Shown here one piece after another: positions 49,997 through 63,063 of a stretch of 64,000 bases of DNA. The notes beneath the pieces are model-generated. The model was given only the letters and a program-made list of their open reading frames with translations, made no database searches and had not been told where the DNA came from. Numbering within the stretch: position 1 is the stretch's first letter; each line of letters starts with the position of its first letter. The position numbers and the translations under genes are program-made. The DNA comes from Ornithinibacter aureus (GTDB taxonomy: Bacteria > Actinomycetota > Actinomycetes > Actinomycetales > Dermatophilaceae), in NCBI RefSeq assembly GCF_009858245.1, contig NZ_VMSB01000001.1, positions 1,550,001-1,614,000 on the forward strand. The letters are read 5' to 3'.

Positions 49997-50370
49997 CAGG
50001 CCTTACCCTTCTTCGCGCCGTAGCGGCTGCGGGCCTGCTGACGGTTCTTCACGCCCTGGGTGTCGAGGGCGCCACGGATGATCTTGTAGCGAACGCCGGG
50101 GAGGTCCCTCACACGGCCGCCACGCACGAGCACCATCGAGTGCTCCTGCAGGTTGTGGCCGACGCCGGGGATGTAGGCGGTGACCTCGATGCCACTGGTC
50201 AGGCGCACACGGGCGACCTTGCGCAGGGCCGAGTTCGGCTTCTTCGGGGTGGTGGTGTACACGCGCGTGCACACACCGCGGCGCTGCGGAGAGCCCTTGA
50301 GGGCAGGAGTCTTGACCTTGGTGGTCTTGTCCTGCCGGCCCTTGCGCACCAGCTGGTTGATGGTAGGCAA
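49996..50370 (-). CDS. rpsL: 30S ribosomal protein S12 with Arg at position 88
   Basis: A 124-residue S12 of the decoding centre, with a TTG start at 50370 preceded by AAAGGA. The first streptomycin-contact loop is normal ([11 protein letters not shown]43 encoded AAG). The second loop reads [14 protein letters not shown]: residue 88 is Arg instead of the usual Lys. The codon is AGG (50107-50109, minus strand), the only AGG in this gene, where all other arginines are CGN. K88R in Mycobacterium tuberculosis and the matching E. coli K87R are known streptomycin-resistance changes. Confidence 0.98.
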   Translation of the reverse strand: MPTINQLVRKGRQDKTTKVKTPALKGSPQRRGVCTRVYTTTPKKPNSALRKVARVRLTSGIEVTAYIPGVGHNLQEHSMVLVRGGRVRDLPGVRYKIIRGALDTQGVKNRQQARSRYGAKKGKA

Positions 50371-50439
50371 CCTGGATCCTTTGCTTGTCTTCGTCGATGC
50401 CCGACAGTGCTGCCGAGGCTCCTTGGGGTGTCCGGTGCT

Positions 50440-50462
50440 CGACCCCCGCAGTCGGGCGTGTC
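50440..50462 (-). promoter_or_regulatory. Leader element shared by rpsL and rpsJ
   Basis: Identical at 22 of 23 positions to the rpsJ leader element at 44832-44854; about 70 bases before the rpsL start. The RNA can form a short CGAC/GTCG stem. Confidence 0.55.
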
Positions 50463-50612
50463 ACACCGGGTGCTCTTCCCTGCACTCCCCATGGCTCACC
50501 CGTGAGGGTCAGGACGTGGGGTGCCCGGCAAGAGGTGGGCGAGGCGCCTGCCCGACACCTCTCGGTGGCCGGCTGCGCTCCAGGGTCTGGACCTAGCCAG
50601 ACACGATGACCA

Positions 50613-50646
50613 AGATTACCGGTATGCCGGGGTGGGTCCAAATCGC
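50613..50646 (-). promoter_or_regulatory. rpsL (str operon) promoter of the CGATTT class
   Basis: The minus strand reads GCGATTTGGAC, 17 bases, TAATCT (-35 at 50636-50641, -10 at 50613-50618). This is the clearest promoter in the window. The leader to the TTG start is about 235 bases. Confidence 0.8.
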
Positions 50647-50663
50647 TGTGGTGGGCCCAGGGC

Positions 50664-51197
50664 TCAGCCCTCGCTGACGCCGAAGGCGGGCGGGTACGAG
50701 AACGGCCCCGCGAGGTCGGCCCGCCAGGCGTTGAGCCGCTTGACCAGGACCTGGTCGTCCGGCCACGGACCCGGTGTCGCGATGCCGTGGGGCGCGGCCG
50801 CCTCGAACCCGAAGTGCGCGTACCAGCCGGGGTCGCCCAGCAGGACGATGGAGGGTTCGTGGCGCTGGTCGGCGGTCACGATCACGGCGGCGACCAGCGC
50901 CGAGCCGATGCCCTCACCCTGCCGGTCGGGAAGGACGCCGATCGGGCCGAGGGCCACGGCGGGGCCCTCCCCCATCCGGGCCCGGCTGCACACGACGTGC
51001 CCGACGACCTCGCCGTGCACCTCGGCGACGAACGTCAAGGTGTCCAGCACGTCACCATCGGCACGCAGGCGGTCGAGGATCGCCACCTCGGCACAGCGAT
51101 CCGCCCCCTCGGGCACCCCGAAGGCCGCCTCGTGCAGGGCGCGGGTGGGCTGTTCGTCTCCGGGCAGCTCGCGCCGGATGACCAGGGCTGGATCCAT
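50664..51197 (-). CDS. GNAT family N-acetyltransferase
   Basis: A 177-residue acetyltransferase. The acetyl-CoA motif is LGPIGVLPDRQGEGIGSALV (motif A, R/QxxGxG/A), followed by VLLGDPGWYAHFGFE, characteristic of YhbS-like predicted acetyltransferases. Substrate unknown. It separates rpoC from rpsL on the same strand. AGAGGA precedes the ATG, and GGATGCC overlaps this ribosome-site area. Confidence 0.85.
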   Translation of the reverse strand: MDPALVIRRELPGDEQPTRALHEAAFGVPEGADRCAEVAILDRLRADGDVLDTLTFVAEVHGEVVGHVVCSRARMGEGPAVALGPIGVLPDRQGEGIGSALVAAVIVTADQRHEPSIVLLGDPGWYAHFGFEAAAPHGIATPGPWPDDQVLVKRLNAWRADLAGPFSYPPAFGVSEG

Positions 51198-51303
51198 ACC
51201 GGCATCCTCTCAGGGATCGCTCGTGACAGATCAGCCACCGTCGGCACACCTCACCCGGCAAACCCGTACTTCCCTGGACAACGCTTGTCGGGTGAAGTCG
51301 AGT

Positions 51304-51324
51304 TTTATCGGGTCACCCGATAAA
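51304..51324. repeat. AT-rich 10-base-arm palindrome between rpoC and the GNAT gene
   Basis: TTTATCGGGT, C, ACCCGATAAA is a perfect palindrome about 107 bases before the GNAT start. A related inverted pair, CACCCGGCAA/TTGTCGGGTG, lies just to its right in transcription order (51251-51293). Possible repressor operator. Confidence 0.5.
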
Positions 51325-51386
51325 GCCGAGCGCCGGGGGGCCGGGAAAGCCGAGCGCCGGGGGCCGGGGAAGCCGAACGGGCGGGG
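51322..51386. repeat. 24-base tandem repeat, about 2.7 copies
   Basis: Units starting AAAGCCGAGCGCCGGGGG occur at 51322-51345 and 51346-51369, then a diverged partial copy to 51386 that merges into the rpoC terminator. Confidence 0.7.
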
Positions 51387-51421
51387 ACGCACGGTGGTGA
51401 CCCACCGGCATCCCCGCCCGT
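51377..51421 (-). terminator. rpoBC terminator
   Basis: ACGGGCGGGGA (51377-51387) pairs with TCCCCGCCCGT (51411-51421), with inner GGTGG/CCACC. It contains a GGCATCC word and lies 22 bases after the rpoC stop. Confidence 0.75.
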
Positions 51422-51442
51422 CTCGGTGCGGAGTGGCTGACC

Positions 51443-55333
<3,891 letters not shown>

Positions 55334-55486
55334 GTTGTGCTTCCCTACTCTCGTTCGTTCGAACGTTCAGTTCTGGTGTCACCCGGTCACGGGCTGGGTC
55401 GGGGCCTCTCGGCCTCGTCTGTCCCCTGGTGGCCGGCGCCGTGCACCGGCCACCTCGGGGTTGCCGAGGGGCGGGGCCCCCGTGGG

Positions 55487-58400
55487 TCAGACCTCTTCGA
55501 CGCTGCTCGGCTCGCGCCGGGACAGGTCGATTCCGAGTTCCTCCGCTGCGCGGAAGACGTCCTCTTCGGCCTCGTGCATCTCGATGGTCGTGCCGTCGCT
55601 GGACAGCACCTCCACGTTGAGGCAGAGGCTCTGCATCTCCTTGATGAGCACCTTGAAGGACTCGGGGATGCCGGGCTCCGGGATGTTGTCGCCCTTGACG
55701 ATGGCCTCGTAGACCTTCACGCGACCGTTGACGTCGTCGGACTTGATGGTGAGCAGTTCCTGCAGGGCGTAGGCGGCGCCGTACGCCTCGAGGGCCCAGA
55801 CCTCCATCTCACCGAAGCGCTGGCCACCGAACTGGGCCTTACCGCCGAGCGGCTGCTGGGTGATCATCGAGTAGGGGCCGGTGCTGCGCGCGTGGATCTT
55901 GTCGTCCACGAGGTGGTGCAGCTTGAGGATGTACATGTAGCCGACCGAGACGGGCTCGGGGAAGGGCTCGCCGGAGCGACCGTCGAACAGCCGCGCCTTG
56001 CCGCTGCCGTCGATGAGGCGCCCGTCGTCACGGGTCTTGGTCGTCGAGTCCAGCAGACCGATGATCTCGTCCTCGCGGACACCGTCGAACACAGGCGAGG
56101 CGACGCGGGTGCCGGCCGGGGCCGAGCGGGCGTCGTCCGGAATGAGGCGGGCCCACTCCGGGTCACCCTCGATCGTCCACCCGCGGCTGGCTGCCCAGCC
56201 CAGGTGCAGCTCGAGGATCTGGCCCACGTTCATGCGACCGGGGACACCGAGCGGGTTCAGCACGACGTCGACCGGCGTGCCGTCCTCGAGGAAGGGCATG
56301 TCCTCGACCGGGAGGATCTTGGAGATGACGCCCTTGTTGCCGTGGCGGCCGGCCAGCTTGTCACCGTCGGTGATCTTGCGCTTGTTGGCCACGTAGACGC
56401 GTACCAGCTGGTTCACGCCCGGGGGCAGCTCGTCGCCTTCGTCCTTGTCGAAGACCTTGACACCGATGACGGTGCCGGTCTCGCCGTGGGGCACCTTCAG
56501 GGAGGTGTCGCGCACCTCGCGCGCCTTCTCACCGAAGATCGCACGGAGCAGGCGCTCCTCCGGGGTCAGCTCGGTCTCACCCTTGGGCGTGACCTTGCCG
56601 ACGAGCAGGTCGCCGTCGCGGACCTCGGCGCCGATGCGGATGATGCCGCGCTCGTCGAGGTCTGCCAGGACCTCCTCAGAGACGTTCGGGATGTCCCGGG
56701 TGATCTCCTCGGGGCCGAGCTTGGTGTCGCGCGCGTCGACCTCGTGCTCCTCGATGTGGATCGAGGACAGGACGTCGTCCTGCACGAGGCGCTGGCTGAG
56801 GATGATGGCGTCCTCGTAGTTGTGACCCTCCCACGGCATGAACGCCACGAGCAGGTTGCGCCCGAGAGCCATCTCGCCACCGTCGGTCGCGGGACCGTCG
56901 GCGATGAGGCCACCGGCCTCGACGCGGTCACCCTCGGAGACGATGACGCGCTGGTTGTAGGAGTTGCCCTGGTTGGACCGGTTGAACTTGTTGATCCGGT
57001 AGGTGCGGGTCGTGCCGTCGTCACCGGCGACGGTGACCAGGTCGGCGGACACCTCGGTGATGACACCGGCCTTCTCGGCCACGACGACGTCACCGGAGTC
57101 CACCGCTGCGCGGTACTCCATGCCGGTGCCGACGAGCGGGGCCTCGGCCCGCACGAGCGGGACGGCCTGGCGCTGCATGTTCGAGCCCATGAGCGCACGG
57201 TTGGCGTCGTCGTGCTCGAGGAACGGGATGAGCGCGGTCGCCGCGGACACCATCTGGCGGGCGGAGACGTCGATGTAGTCGACGTCGACGGCCGGGACGT
57301 ACTCGACCTCGCCACCCTTGACCCGCACGAGAACGCGCTCGTGGGCGAAGGCGGTGCCGTCCTCGTTGAGGGTGGCGTTGGCCTGGGCGATGACGTGCTC
57401 GTCCTCCTCGTCGGCGGACAGGTAGTGCACCTCGTCGGTCAGGCGGCCCTTGGTGACCTTGCGGTACGGGGTCTCGATGAAGCCGAAGGCGTTGATGCGA
57501 CCGTAGGACGCGAGCGAGCCGATGAGGCCGATGTTCGGGCCTTCCGGGGTCTCGATCGGGCACATGCGGCCGTAGTGCGAGGAGTGGACGTCACGGACCT
57601 CCATGCCGGCGCGGTCACGCGAGAGACCACCCGGGCCGAGCGCCGACAGGCGACGCTTGTGCGTCAGGCCGGCGAGCGGGTTGTTCTGGTCCATGAACTG
57701 GGAGAGCTGGCTGGTGCCGAAGAACTCCTTGATCGACGCCACGACCGGGCGGATGTTGATCAGGGTCTGGGGCGTGATCGCCTCGACGTCCTGGGTCGTC
57801 ATCCGCTCGCGCACGACGCGCTCCATCCGGGACAGGCCGGTGCGGACCTGGTTCTGGATGAGCTCGCCGACGTTGCGCAGGCGGCGGTTGCCGAAGTGGT
57901 CGATGTCGTCGGTCTCGACGCGGATGTCGACGGCCTCGCCGCGGCGGTGGCCGGGCATGGTCTCCTCGCCGGCGTGCAGCGCGACGATGTACTTGATCGT
58001 GGAGACGATGTCCTCGATGGTGAGCGTCGACTGCGACAGCTCGCTCTCCAGGCCCAGCTTCTTGTTGATCTTGTACCGGCCGACCTTGGCCAGGTCGTAG
58101 CGCTTGCCGTTGAAGTACAGGTTGTCGAGCAGGGTCTGCGCGGCCTCCTTGGTCGGCGGCTCGCCCGGACGCAGCTTGCGGTAGATGTCCAGGAGCGCGT
58201 CGTCCTGACCCGTGGTGTGGTCCTTCTCGAGGGTGAGTCGCATCGACTCGTAGTCGCCGAACTCCTCGAGGATGCGCTCGTTGGTCCAGCCCAGGGCCTT
58301 CAGCAGGACGGTGACCGACTGCTTGCGCTTGCGGTCGACTCGAACGCCCACCATGTCGCGCTTGTCGATCTCGAACTCGAGCCAGGCGCCACGGCTCGGG

Positions 58401-58975
58401 ATGACCTTGGTCGTGTAGATGTCCTTGTCGGACGTCTTGTCGGGCGTGCGCTCGAAGTAGACGCCCGGGCTGCGGACGAGCTGCGAGACGACGACGCGCT
58501 CGGTGCCGTTGATGATGAAGGTGCCGCGCTCGGTCATGAGCGGGAAGTCGCCCATGAAGACCGTCTGGCTCTTGATCTCACCGGTGGTGTTGTTCATGAA
58601 CTCCGCGGTGACGAACAGGGGCGCGGAGTAGGTCTGGTCGCGCTCCTTGCAGTCCTCGATCGAGTACTTGACCTCCTCGAAGCGGTGGTCGCGGAAGCTC
58701 AGCGACATGGAGCCGCTGAAGTCCTCGATGGGGGAGATCTCCTCGAAGATCTCCTCGAGGCCGGAGCGGTCGGGGACGTCGGTGCGCCCCTGCGCCTTGG
58801 CCGCGGCGACCCGGGCCTGCCAGCGCTCGTTGCCGAGGAGCCAGTCGAAGCTCTCGGTCTGGAGGGCAAGGAGGTCGGGGACCTCCATCGGCTCACGGAT
58901 CTTCCCGAAGGAGAGCCGGCCGGTCACCGTCATTGCGGTGTTCATGTGCTTGGACGTGGTGCGCGAGGCAGCCAA
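55487..58975 (-). CDS. rpoB: RNA polymerase beta subunit
   Basis: A 1162-residue beta subunit. The rifampicin region [20 protein letters not shown] then [18 protein letters not shown] looks wild type, including the common resistance positions. The TTG at 58975 is the start, supported by a GGAAGGA six bases upstream; the internal ATG ten codons later has no ribosome site. A short GGGGC/GCCCC hairpin follows the stop. Confidence 0.98.
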   Translation of the reverse strand: MAASRTTSKHMNTAMTVTGRLSFGKIREPMEVPDLLALQTESFDWLLGNERWQARVAAAKAQGRTDVPDRSGLEEIFEEISPIEDFSGSMSLSFRDHRFEEVKYSIEDCKERDQTYSAPLFVTAEFMNNTTGEIKSQTVFMGDFPLMTERGTFIINGTERVVVSQLVRSPGVYFERTPDKTSDKDIYTTKVIPSRGAWLEFEIDKRDMVGVRVDRKRKQSVTVLLKALGWTNERILEEFGDYESMRLTLEKDHTTGQDDALLDIYRKLRPGEPPTKEAAQTLLDNLYFNGKRYDLAKVGRYKINKKLGLESELSQSTLTIEDIVSTIKYIVALHAGEETMPGHRRGEAVDIRVETDDIDHFGNRRLRNVGELIQNQVRTGLSRMERVVRERMTTQDVEAITPQTLINIRPVVASIKEFFGTSQLSQFMDQNNPLAGLTHKRRLSALGPGGLSRDRAGMEVRDVHSSHYGRMCPIETPEGPNIGLIGSLASYGRINAFGFIETPYRKVTKGRLTDEVHYLSADEEDEHVIAQANATLNEDGTAFAHERVLVRVKGGEVEYVPAVDVDYIDVSARQMVSAATALIPFLEHDDANRALMGSNMQRQAVPLVRAEAPLVGTGMEYRAAVDSGDVVVAEKAGVITEVSADLVTVAGDDGTTRTYRINKFNRSNQGNSYNQRVIVSEGDRVEAGGLIADGPATDGGEMALGRNLLVAFMPWEGHNYEDAIILSQRLVQDDVLSSIHIEEHEVDARDTKLGPEEITRDIPNVSEEVLADLDERGIIRIGAEVRDGDLLVGKVTPKGETELTPEERLLRAIFGEKAREVRDTSLKVPHGETGTVIGVKVFDKDEGDELPPGVNQLVRVYVANKRKITDGDKLAGRHGNKGVISKILPVEDMPFLEDGTPVDVVLNPLGVPGRMNVGQILELHLGWAASRGWTIEGDPEWARLIPDDARSAPAGTRVASPVFDGVREDEIIGLLDSTTKTRDDGRLIDGSGKARLFDGRSGEPFPEPVSVGYMYILKLHHLVDDKIHARSTGPYSMITQQPLGGKAQFGGQRFGEMEVWALEAYGAAYALQELLTIKSDDVNGRVKVYEAIVKGDNIPEPGIPESFKVLIKEMQSLCLNVEVLSSDGTTIEMHEAEEDVFRAAEELGIDLSRREPSSVEEV

Positions 58976-59139
58976 GGAGGGTTCCTTCCACAGGCCTGTT
59001 CAGAACATCTGGGCTGGCTGCACCCACCGAGACCGCACCATCGTGGACACCGGCCGCATTTCCTCCCGGGTAACCGGGGGCATGGCGGCGCGACGACTCA
59101 GCGACGAGTGGGGGCAGGTAGGGGGCAGCGCAAAGTGAC

Positions 59140-59169
59140 AACATACCCGAAGAAGGCACAACTGTCCAA
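59140..59169 (-). promoter_or_regulatory. rpoB promoter
   Basis: Minus strand TTGGAC, 18 bases, TATGTT (-35 at 59164-59169, -10 at 59140-59145). It lacks the CGATTT word seen at ribosomal-protein promoters. Confidence 0.6.
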
Positions 59170-59299
59170 CCGAGTCAAGCCCCCTGGCTCCGGTTGCGGC
59201 CCCCCAACGAAGCGGAGGACCGCATCAGGATGACGGTCGGACACCCGCTCGTCAAGGCAAACCCGCGACGCGTGCACAACTGGTCCCGGACAACGCACG

Positions 59300-59337
59300 A
59301 CGGGCGGGCCCGGACCATGTGGTCCGAACCCGCCCGT
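59300..59337 (-). terminator. rplJL terminator
   Basis: ACGGGCGGG/CCCGCCCGT outer stem with CGGACCA/TGGTCCG inner stem, 33 bases after the rplL stop. Confidence 0.8.
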
Positions 59338-59370
59338 TGGCGGTGCTTCAGTCCCCCGAGGGGGACCTGG

Positions 59371-59760
59371 TCACTTGAGGGTGACGGTGGCGCCGGCGCC
59401 CTCGAGCTGCTCCTTGGCCTTGTCGGCCGCGGCCTTGTCGACCTTCTCGAGGACGGCCTTGGGGGCGCCGTCGACGAGGTCCTTGGCCTCCTTGAGACCG
59501 AGGGAGGTCAGCGCGCGGACCTCCTTGATGACGGCGATCTTCTTGTCGCCGGCGGACTCGAGGACGACGTCGAACTCGTCCTGCTCCTCGGCGGCGGCGG
59601 CGTCGCCGCCACCGGCGGGGGCGCCCGCGGCGGCCGCGGCGACCGGGGCGGCGGCGGTGACCCCGAAGGTCTCCTCGAACTGCTTCACGAACTCGGAGAG
59701 CTCGATGAGGGTCATCTCCTTGAAGGCGTCAAGGAGCTCGTCGGTGCTGAGCTTGGCCAT
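59371..59760 (-). CDS. rplL: 50S ribosomal protein L7/L12
   Basis: A 129-residue stalk protein: N-terminal dimerisation helices ([20 protein letters not shown]), Ala/Gly hinge, and C-terminal factor-binding domain ([20 protein letters not shown]). Recruits translational GTPases. 83 bases after rplJ. Confidence 0.98.
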   Translation of the reverse strand: MAKLSTDELLDAFKEMTLIELSEFVKQFEETFGVTAAAPVAAAAAGAPAGGGDAAAAEEQDEFDVVLESAGDKKIAVIKEVRALTSLGLKEAKDLVDGAPKAVLEKVDKAAADKAKEQLEGAGATVTLK

Positions 59761-59843
59761 GATGGCGTCCTTTCTGAACTGCGGTATGCCGTGAGTGGCG
59801 TTTTGGTGGTGGAGTCACCGAACCCGGTTGCCCGGGTGTCGGA

Positions 59844-60467
59844 TCACTCCGCGTCGCCACCCTCGGCGACGTCGGTGGCCTCGGCCGCGGGTGCGGCGTC
59901 AGCGGGGGACTCGTCGGCCGCGGCCGGGGCGGCGGCACCGGAGTCCGGGCCCTCCGTCTCGACCTTCGCCCGCAGCGCGTCGACCGTGCGAGCGGCCTGC
60001 GAGAGCGGAGCGGCGAAGAGGTAGACCGCCTTGCTGAGCGAGGCGTTCATGGCGCCTGCCAGCTTGGCGAGGAGAACCTCGCGGGACTCGAGGTCCGCGA
60101 GCTTGGTGATCTCGGCGGCGCTGAGGGCCTTGCCGTCCAGCACACCGCCCTTGATCACCAGGAGCGGGTTTGCCTTGGCGAAGTCACGCAGACCCTTGGC
60201 AGCCTCGACCGGGTCGCCCTCAACGAAGGCGATGGCGGTCGGTCCGACGAGCTGACCGTCGAACGCGGTCACCCCGGCGTCCTTGGCGGCGAGCTCGGTC
60301 AGCGTGTTCTTGACCACGGCGTAGGTCGCGTTGCCCCGCAGGGAGTTGCGCAGGTCGGTGATCTGCTTCACCGTGAGCCCGCGGTACTCCGTGAGGACGG
60401 CGGCGTTCGAGTTCTTGAACTTGTCAGAGAGCTCGGCGATGGCCGCTGCCTTGTCGGCACGAGACAT
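59844..60467 (-). CDS. rplJ: 50S ribosomal protein L10
   Basis: A 207-residue L10 ([20 protein letters not shown]; stalk base for L7/L12). The last 35 residues are an Ala/Glu/Asp-rich tail typical of actinobacteria. The ATG at 60467 is preceded by GGAGG. Its leader contains three hairpins. Confidence 0.96.
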   Translation of the reverse strand: MSRADKAAAIAELSDKFKNSNAAVLTEYRGLTVKQITDLRNSLRGNATYAVVKNTLTELAAKDAGVTAFDGQLVGPTAIAFVEGDPVEAAKGLRDFAKANPLLVIKGGVLDGKALSAAEITKLADLESREVLLAKLAGAMNASLSKAVYLFAAPLSQAARTVDALRAKVETEGPDSGAAAPAAADESPADAAPAAEATDVAEGGDAE

Positions 60468-60520
60468 GGGCGCCTCCTTCCGTCGTGTGGACCTCCGGTC
60501 GAGGGGCCCGACACGAGAAT

Positions 60521-60595
60521 GAGCCCCGGCGCAGGGCACGGGGCTCAGGAGGGTGGACGTGAAGCCAGCTTCACGGCATCCGACATCTGATGTCG
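60521..60595 (-). ncRNA. Structured rplJ leader (candidate L10-leader autoregulatory RNA)
   Basis: Three consecutive hairpins: CGACATC/GATGTCG (60581-60595), GTGAAGC/GCTTCAC (60559-60574) and GAGCCCCG/CGGGGCTC (60521-60546). Position and form fit the L10 leader by which L10-L12 represses its own operon in many bacteria. I could not check it against a covariance model. Confidence 0.5.
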
Positions 60596-60681
60596 CGGCC
60601 TGCGCTGGTTGCCCGCTCTCACGCGGAACCTTCGGTCACGTGCGGGTGCACGCGACAACCGGCGGTCTTTGGTCAAGCCCA

Positions 60682-60715
60682 AGGGTACGGGTCGAGGCGG
60701 TGAGACCCAAATCGC
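60682..60715 (-). promoter_or_regulatory. rplJ promoter of the CGATTT class
   Basis: Minus strand GCGATTTGGGT, 17 bases, TACCCT (-35 at 60705-60710, -10 at 60682-60687). Confidence 0.75.
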
Positions 60716-60717
60716 GT

Positions 60718-60752
60718 CGATCAGCCGGCCCTTGGTGTGGGCCGGCTGATCG
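60718..60752 (-). terminator. Terminator of the HdeD-like gene
   Basis: Perfect 14-base arms CGATCAGCCGGCCC (60718-60731) and 60739-60752 with a seven-base loop, 24 bases after the stop and directly next to the rplJ promoter. Confidence 0.85.
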
Positions 60753-60775
60753 AGGGTGAACCGAGAACCTGGCGG

Positions 60776-61336
60776 TCAGGCGGACACGGCATCCGGCAGT
60801 TCTGCGGCCTTGCGGCGCACGATCAGCCCGAGCACGAGGAAGACGACACCCCAGGCGACGGCGATGACTCCGAGCAGCCAGACGATGCCGACGACGGCCC
60901 GCCCCGGGTTGGCGATGAAGATCCAGCCGAGCGCGATGTCGAGCAGCGCACCGAGCACCAGCAGCCAGCGCGGCGCGACCTGCACCGTCCCGAGGGCACC
61001 CACCAGCTCGAAGACGCCGCGCACGAGCAGCCAGATGCCGAGCACCCAGGTCAGGGCGGCGGCCGCCATGCCCGGTCGGGTGAAGGCCAGGAAGGCGACG
61101 ACGAGAGCGACGGCCGCCATGCCGAGCAGCAGCATCCGCTGCCCGCGGCCCAGGCCCTCGGTGAAGGCGTTGGCGGCCAGGCCGATGCCGTCGACGAGGG
61201 CCCACACTCCCCAGAGCACGACCACGACGACGATGGTCTGCTGCGGCCAGGCCATCGCCACGATGCCGAAGACGACGCCGATCAGACCGCGCAGGACCAG
61301 CAGCTTCCAGGATGCGGTGAGGGACTCCTTGGTCAT
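60776..61336 (-). CDS. HdeD family (DUF308) membrane protein
   Basis: A 186-residue protein with six hydrophobic segments (for example LLVLRGLIGVVFGIVAMAWP, MLLLGMAAVALVVAFLAF, GIVWLLGVIAVAWGVVFLVL) in the three tandem two-helix repeats of the HdeD family. E. coli HdeD is linked to acid resistance at high density; the actinobacterial role is unknown. GGAG precedes the ATG. It sits between rplA and rplJ with its own terminator, so it is an insertion into the rplKA-rplJL block with its own control. Confidence 0.85.
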   Translation of the reverse strand: MTKESLTASWKLLVLRGLIGVVFGIVAMAWPQQTIVVVVVLWGVWALVDGIGLAANAFTEGLGRGQRMLLLGMAAVALVVAFLAFTRPGMAAAALTWVLGIWLLVRGVFELVGALGTVQVAPRWLLVLGALLDIALGWIFIANPGRAVVGIVWLLGVIAVAWGVVFLVLGLIVRRKAAELPDAVSA

Positions 61337-61636
61337 GGTGATGTCTCCGGTTCTTCCGTGGCGTCGGGGATGGTGGCAGTTGCGGGTTCGGGGGCGGAGG
61401 CGTGGTCTCCATGGACGGTTCCTGTCCGCTCGGTCGGCGCCGGTGCCGTCTGGCCGCCTGTGTGGATCCGAGCGTACTGACGCCCAACCCGGGTTGGCTC
61501 GCCCTCAGCGGGTGGGGCCCGGCGTGTCGCGACGTGGCGCCGGGTCGGGGTCGTCGCCCGATCGTCCTCACGGATGACGCGAGAGCCCGCCTCCCCCATC
61601 GGGGAGGCGGGCTCTCGTGGTGTCGCGCTGGGACGA
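61337..61636. other. 300-base region between rplA and the HdeD-like gene
   Basis: It holds the rplA terminator (61580-61617) and a perfect 14-base palindrome CCAACCCGGGTTGG at 61484-61497, about 150 bases before the HdeD start, possibly an operator. No gene is seen. Confidence 0.55.
61580..61617 (-). terminator. rplKA terminator
   Basis: Perfect 17-base arms CGAGAGCCCGCCTCCCC (61580-61596) and 61601-61617 with a CATC loop, 20 bases after the rplA stop. Confidence 0.88.
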
Positions 61637-62353
61637 TCAGGCGTCCGCGGTCTCCTCGAGGAGGTTGCGGGTGCGGGTCGCGTCGAGCGGGATGCCGGGG
61701 CCCATCGTCGTGGCCAGCGTGGCCTTGGCGATGTAGCGGCCCTTGGAGGCCGAGGGCTTCAGACGCAGGATCTCCTCGAGGGCGGTCGCGTAGTTCTCGA
61801 CGAGCGCCTTCTCGTCGAAGGAGACCTTGCCGATGATGAAGTGGAGGTTCGCGTGCTTGTCGACGCGGAACTCGATCTTGCCGCCCTTGATGTCGGTGAC
61901 GGCCTTGGCCGTGTCCATCGTGACCGTGCCGGTCTTCGGGTTGGGCATGAGGCCGCGGGGGCCCAGGACCTTGCCGAGACGACCGACCTTGCCCATGAGG
62001 TCAGGGGTGGCGACGACGGCGTCGAAGTCGAGCCAGCCGCCGGCGACCTTCTCGAGCAGGTCGTCGGAACCGACGAAGTCGGCGCCGGCAGCCTTGGCGG
62101 CCTCGGCCTTGTCGCCGTTGGCGAAGACGAGGACGCGGGCGGTCTTGCCCGTGCCGTGCGGGAGGTTGACCGTGCCGCGGACCATCTGGTCGGCCTTGCG
62201 GGGGTCGACACCGAGGCGCATGGCGACCTCGACGGTCTCGTCGTACTTGGCCGACGCGGTCTTCTTCGCGAGGCGAACGGCGTCGAGCGGGGCGTAGGTG
62301 ACGTCGGCGTCGATCTTCTCGGCGGCGGCGCGGTAGGACTTGCTGCGCTTCAT
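61637..62353 (-). CDS. rplA: 50S ribosomal protein L1
   Basis: A 238-residue L1 ([40 protein letters not shown]). Stalk protein that moves deacylated tRNA; in many bacteria it represses rplKA translation. 142 bases after rplK. Confidence 0.98.
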   Translation of the reverse strand: MKRSKSYRAAAEKIDADVTYAPLDAVRLAKKTASAKYDETVEVAMRLGVDPRKADQMVRGTVNLPHGTGKTARVLVFANGDKAEAAKAAGADFVGSDDLLEKVAGGWLDFDAVVATPDLMGKVGRLGKVLGPRGLMPNPKTGTVTMDTAKAVTDIKGGKIEFRVDKHANLHFIIGKVSFDEKALVENYATALEEILRLKPSASKGRYIAKATLATTMGPGIPLDATRTRNLLEETADA

Positions 62354-62413
62354 GTGCTGCTCCTGGTGTGCTGCGGTGGAGGTGTGGTCAACGGGCCAGC
62401 GCTGGCCCTGCCA

Positions 62414-62463
62414 CCGGTGGGGCGCCGAGGTGGCGCCCCACCGGCATCCGGGTTCGGATGCCG
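62414..62463 (-). promoter_or_regulatory. Two overlapping hairpins between rplK and rplA
   Basis: Hairpin A: CCGGTGGGGCGCC (62414-62426) with 62432-62444. Hairpin B: CGGCATCCG (62442-62450) with CGGATGCCG (62455-62463). They share 62442-62444, so both cannot form fully at once. Possible attenuator or L1-responsive structure. Confidence 0.45.
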
Positions 62464-62495
62464 TGGCACCCGCACGGGCGGGCGCCGGTCCGGGC

Positions 62496-62930
62496 TCAGA
62501 GCTCGGTGGTGATGCCCATCTGGCGGGCGGTGCCGGCGATGATCTTCATCGCGGCGTCGATGTCGTTGGCGTTGAGGTCGGGCATCTTGACCTCGGCGAT
62601 CTCGCGGACCTGGTCCTTGGTGAGCTTGCCGACCTTGACCTTGTGCGGCTCGCCGGCGCCCTTCTGGACACCCGCGGCCTTCTTGATCAGCTCCGACGCC
62701 GGGGGCGTCTTGGTGATGAAGTCGAAGGTGCGGTCTTCGTAGACCGTGATGACGACGGGGATAATGCTGCCGCGCTGGTGCTCGGTCGCCGCGTTGTACG
62801 CCTTGACGAACTCCATGATGTTGACGCCGTGCTGACCGAGCGCGGGGCCGACCGGCGGTGCCGGGGTGGCCGCGCCGGCCTGGATCTGCAGGTTGATGTA
62901 CCCGGAGATCTTCTTCTTCTTGGGGGGCAT
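62496..62930 (-). CDS. rplK: 50S ribosomal protein L11
   Basis: A 144-residue L11 ([40 protein letters not shown]). Base of the GTPase-associated centre, needed for the stringent response and the thiostrepton target. The start at 62930 has an AAGGACAG upstream. Confidence 0.98.
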   Translation of the reverse strand: MPPKKKKISGYINLQIQAGAATPAPPVGPALGQHGVNIMEFVKAYNAATEHQRGSIIPVVITVYEDRTFDFITKTPPASELIKKAAGVQKGAGEPHKVKVGKLTKDQVREIAEVKMPDLNANDIDAAMKIIAGTARQMGITTEL

Positions 62931-63037
62931 GTTCTGTCCTTGTGGTGGTGGTGACGGGCCGACGCCGTGGGCGATGACCCCTTTGCAGCCCCGAACCCCG
63001 GGGCAGGGTGCTGCGGTAAGGCAGTTTTTGGGGGGAT

Positions 63038-63060
63038 TCCGGGGGGCGGAGCCCCCCGGA
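63038..63060 (-). terminator. GC-rich hairpin 3 bases after nusG stop (shared family)
   Basis: Ten-base arms TCCGGGGGGC and GCCCCCCGGA with loop GGA, next to GGGGGGATTCC. Same element as after rpsM and rpsD. Confidence 0.7.
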
Positions 63061-63063
63061 GGC

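Larger units (their letters stand above)
58976..59370. other. 395-base region between rplL and rpoB
   Basis: It holds the rpoB promoter (59140-59169) and an rpoB leader of about 155 bases. The rplL terminator lies at 59300-59337. No gene is supported between them, so rpoBC has its own promoter downstream of the rplJL operon. Confidence 0.65.
60468..60775. other. 308-base region between rplJ and the HdeD-like gene
   Basis: In transcription order it holds the HdeD-gene terminator (60718-60752), the rplJ promoter (60682-60715) and a structured rplJ leader (60521-60595). No gene is seen. Confidence 0.7.

Noticed and set aside
50242-50244. Possible second streptomycin site, S12 residue 43
   Set aside because: The codon is AAG, giving the wild-type Lys-43.
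51322-51386. CRISPR-like array in the rpoC-GNAT gap
   Set aside because: The units are contiguous 24-base tandem copies with no spacers and no cas genes nearby.
57600-57730. Possible rifampicin-resistance change in rpoB
   Set aside because: The region [20 protein letters not shown] through [15 protein letters not shown] keeps the usual residues at the well-known resistance positions.
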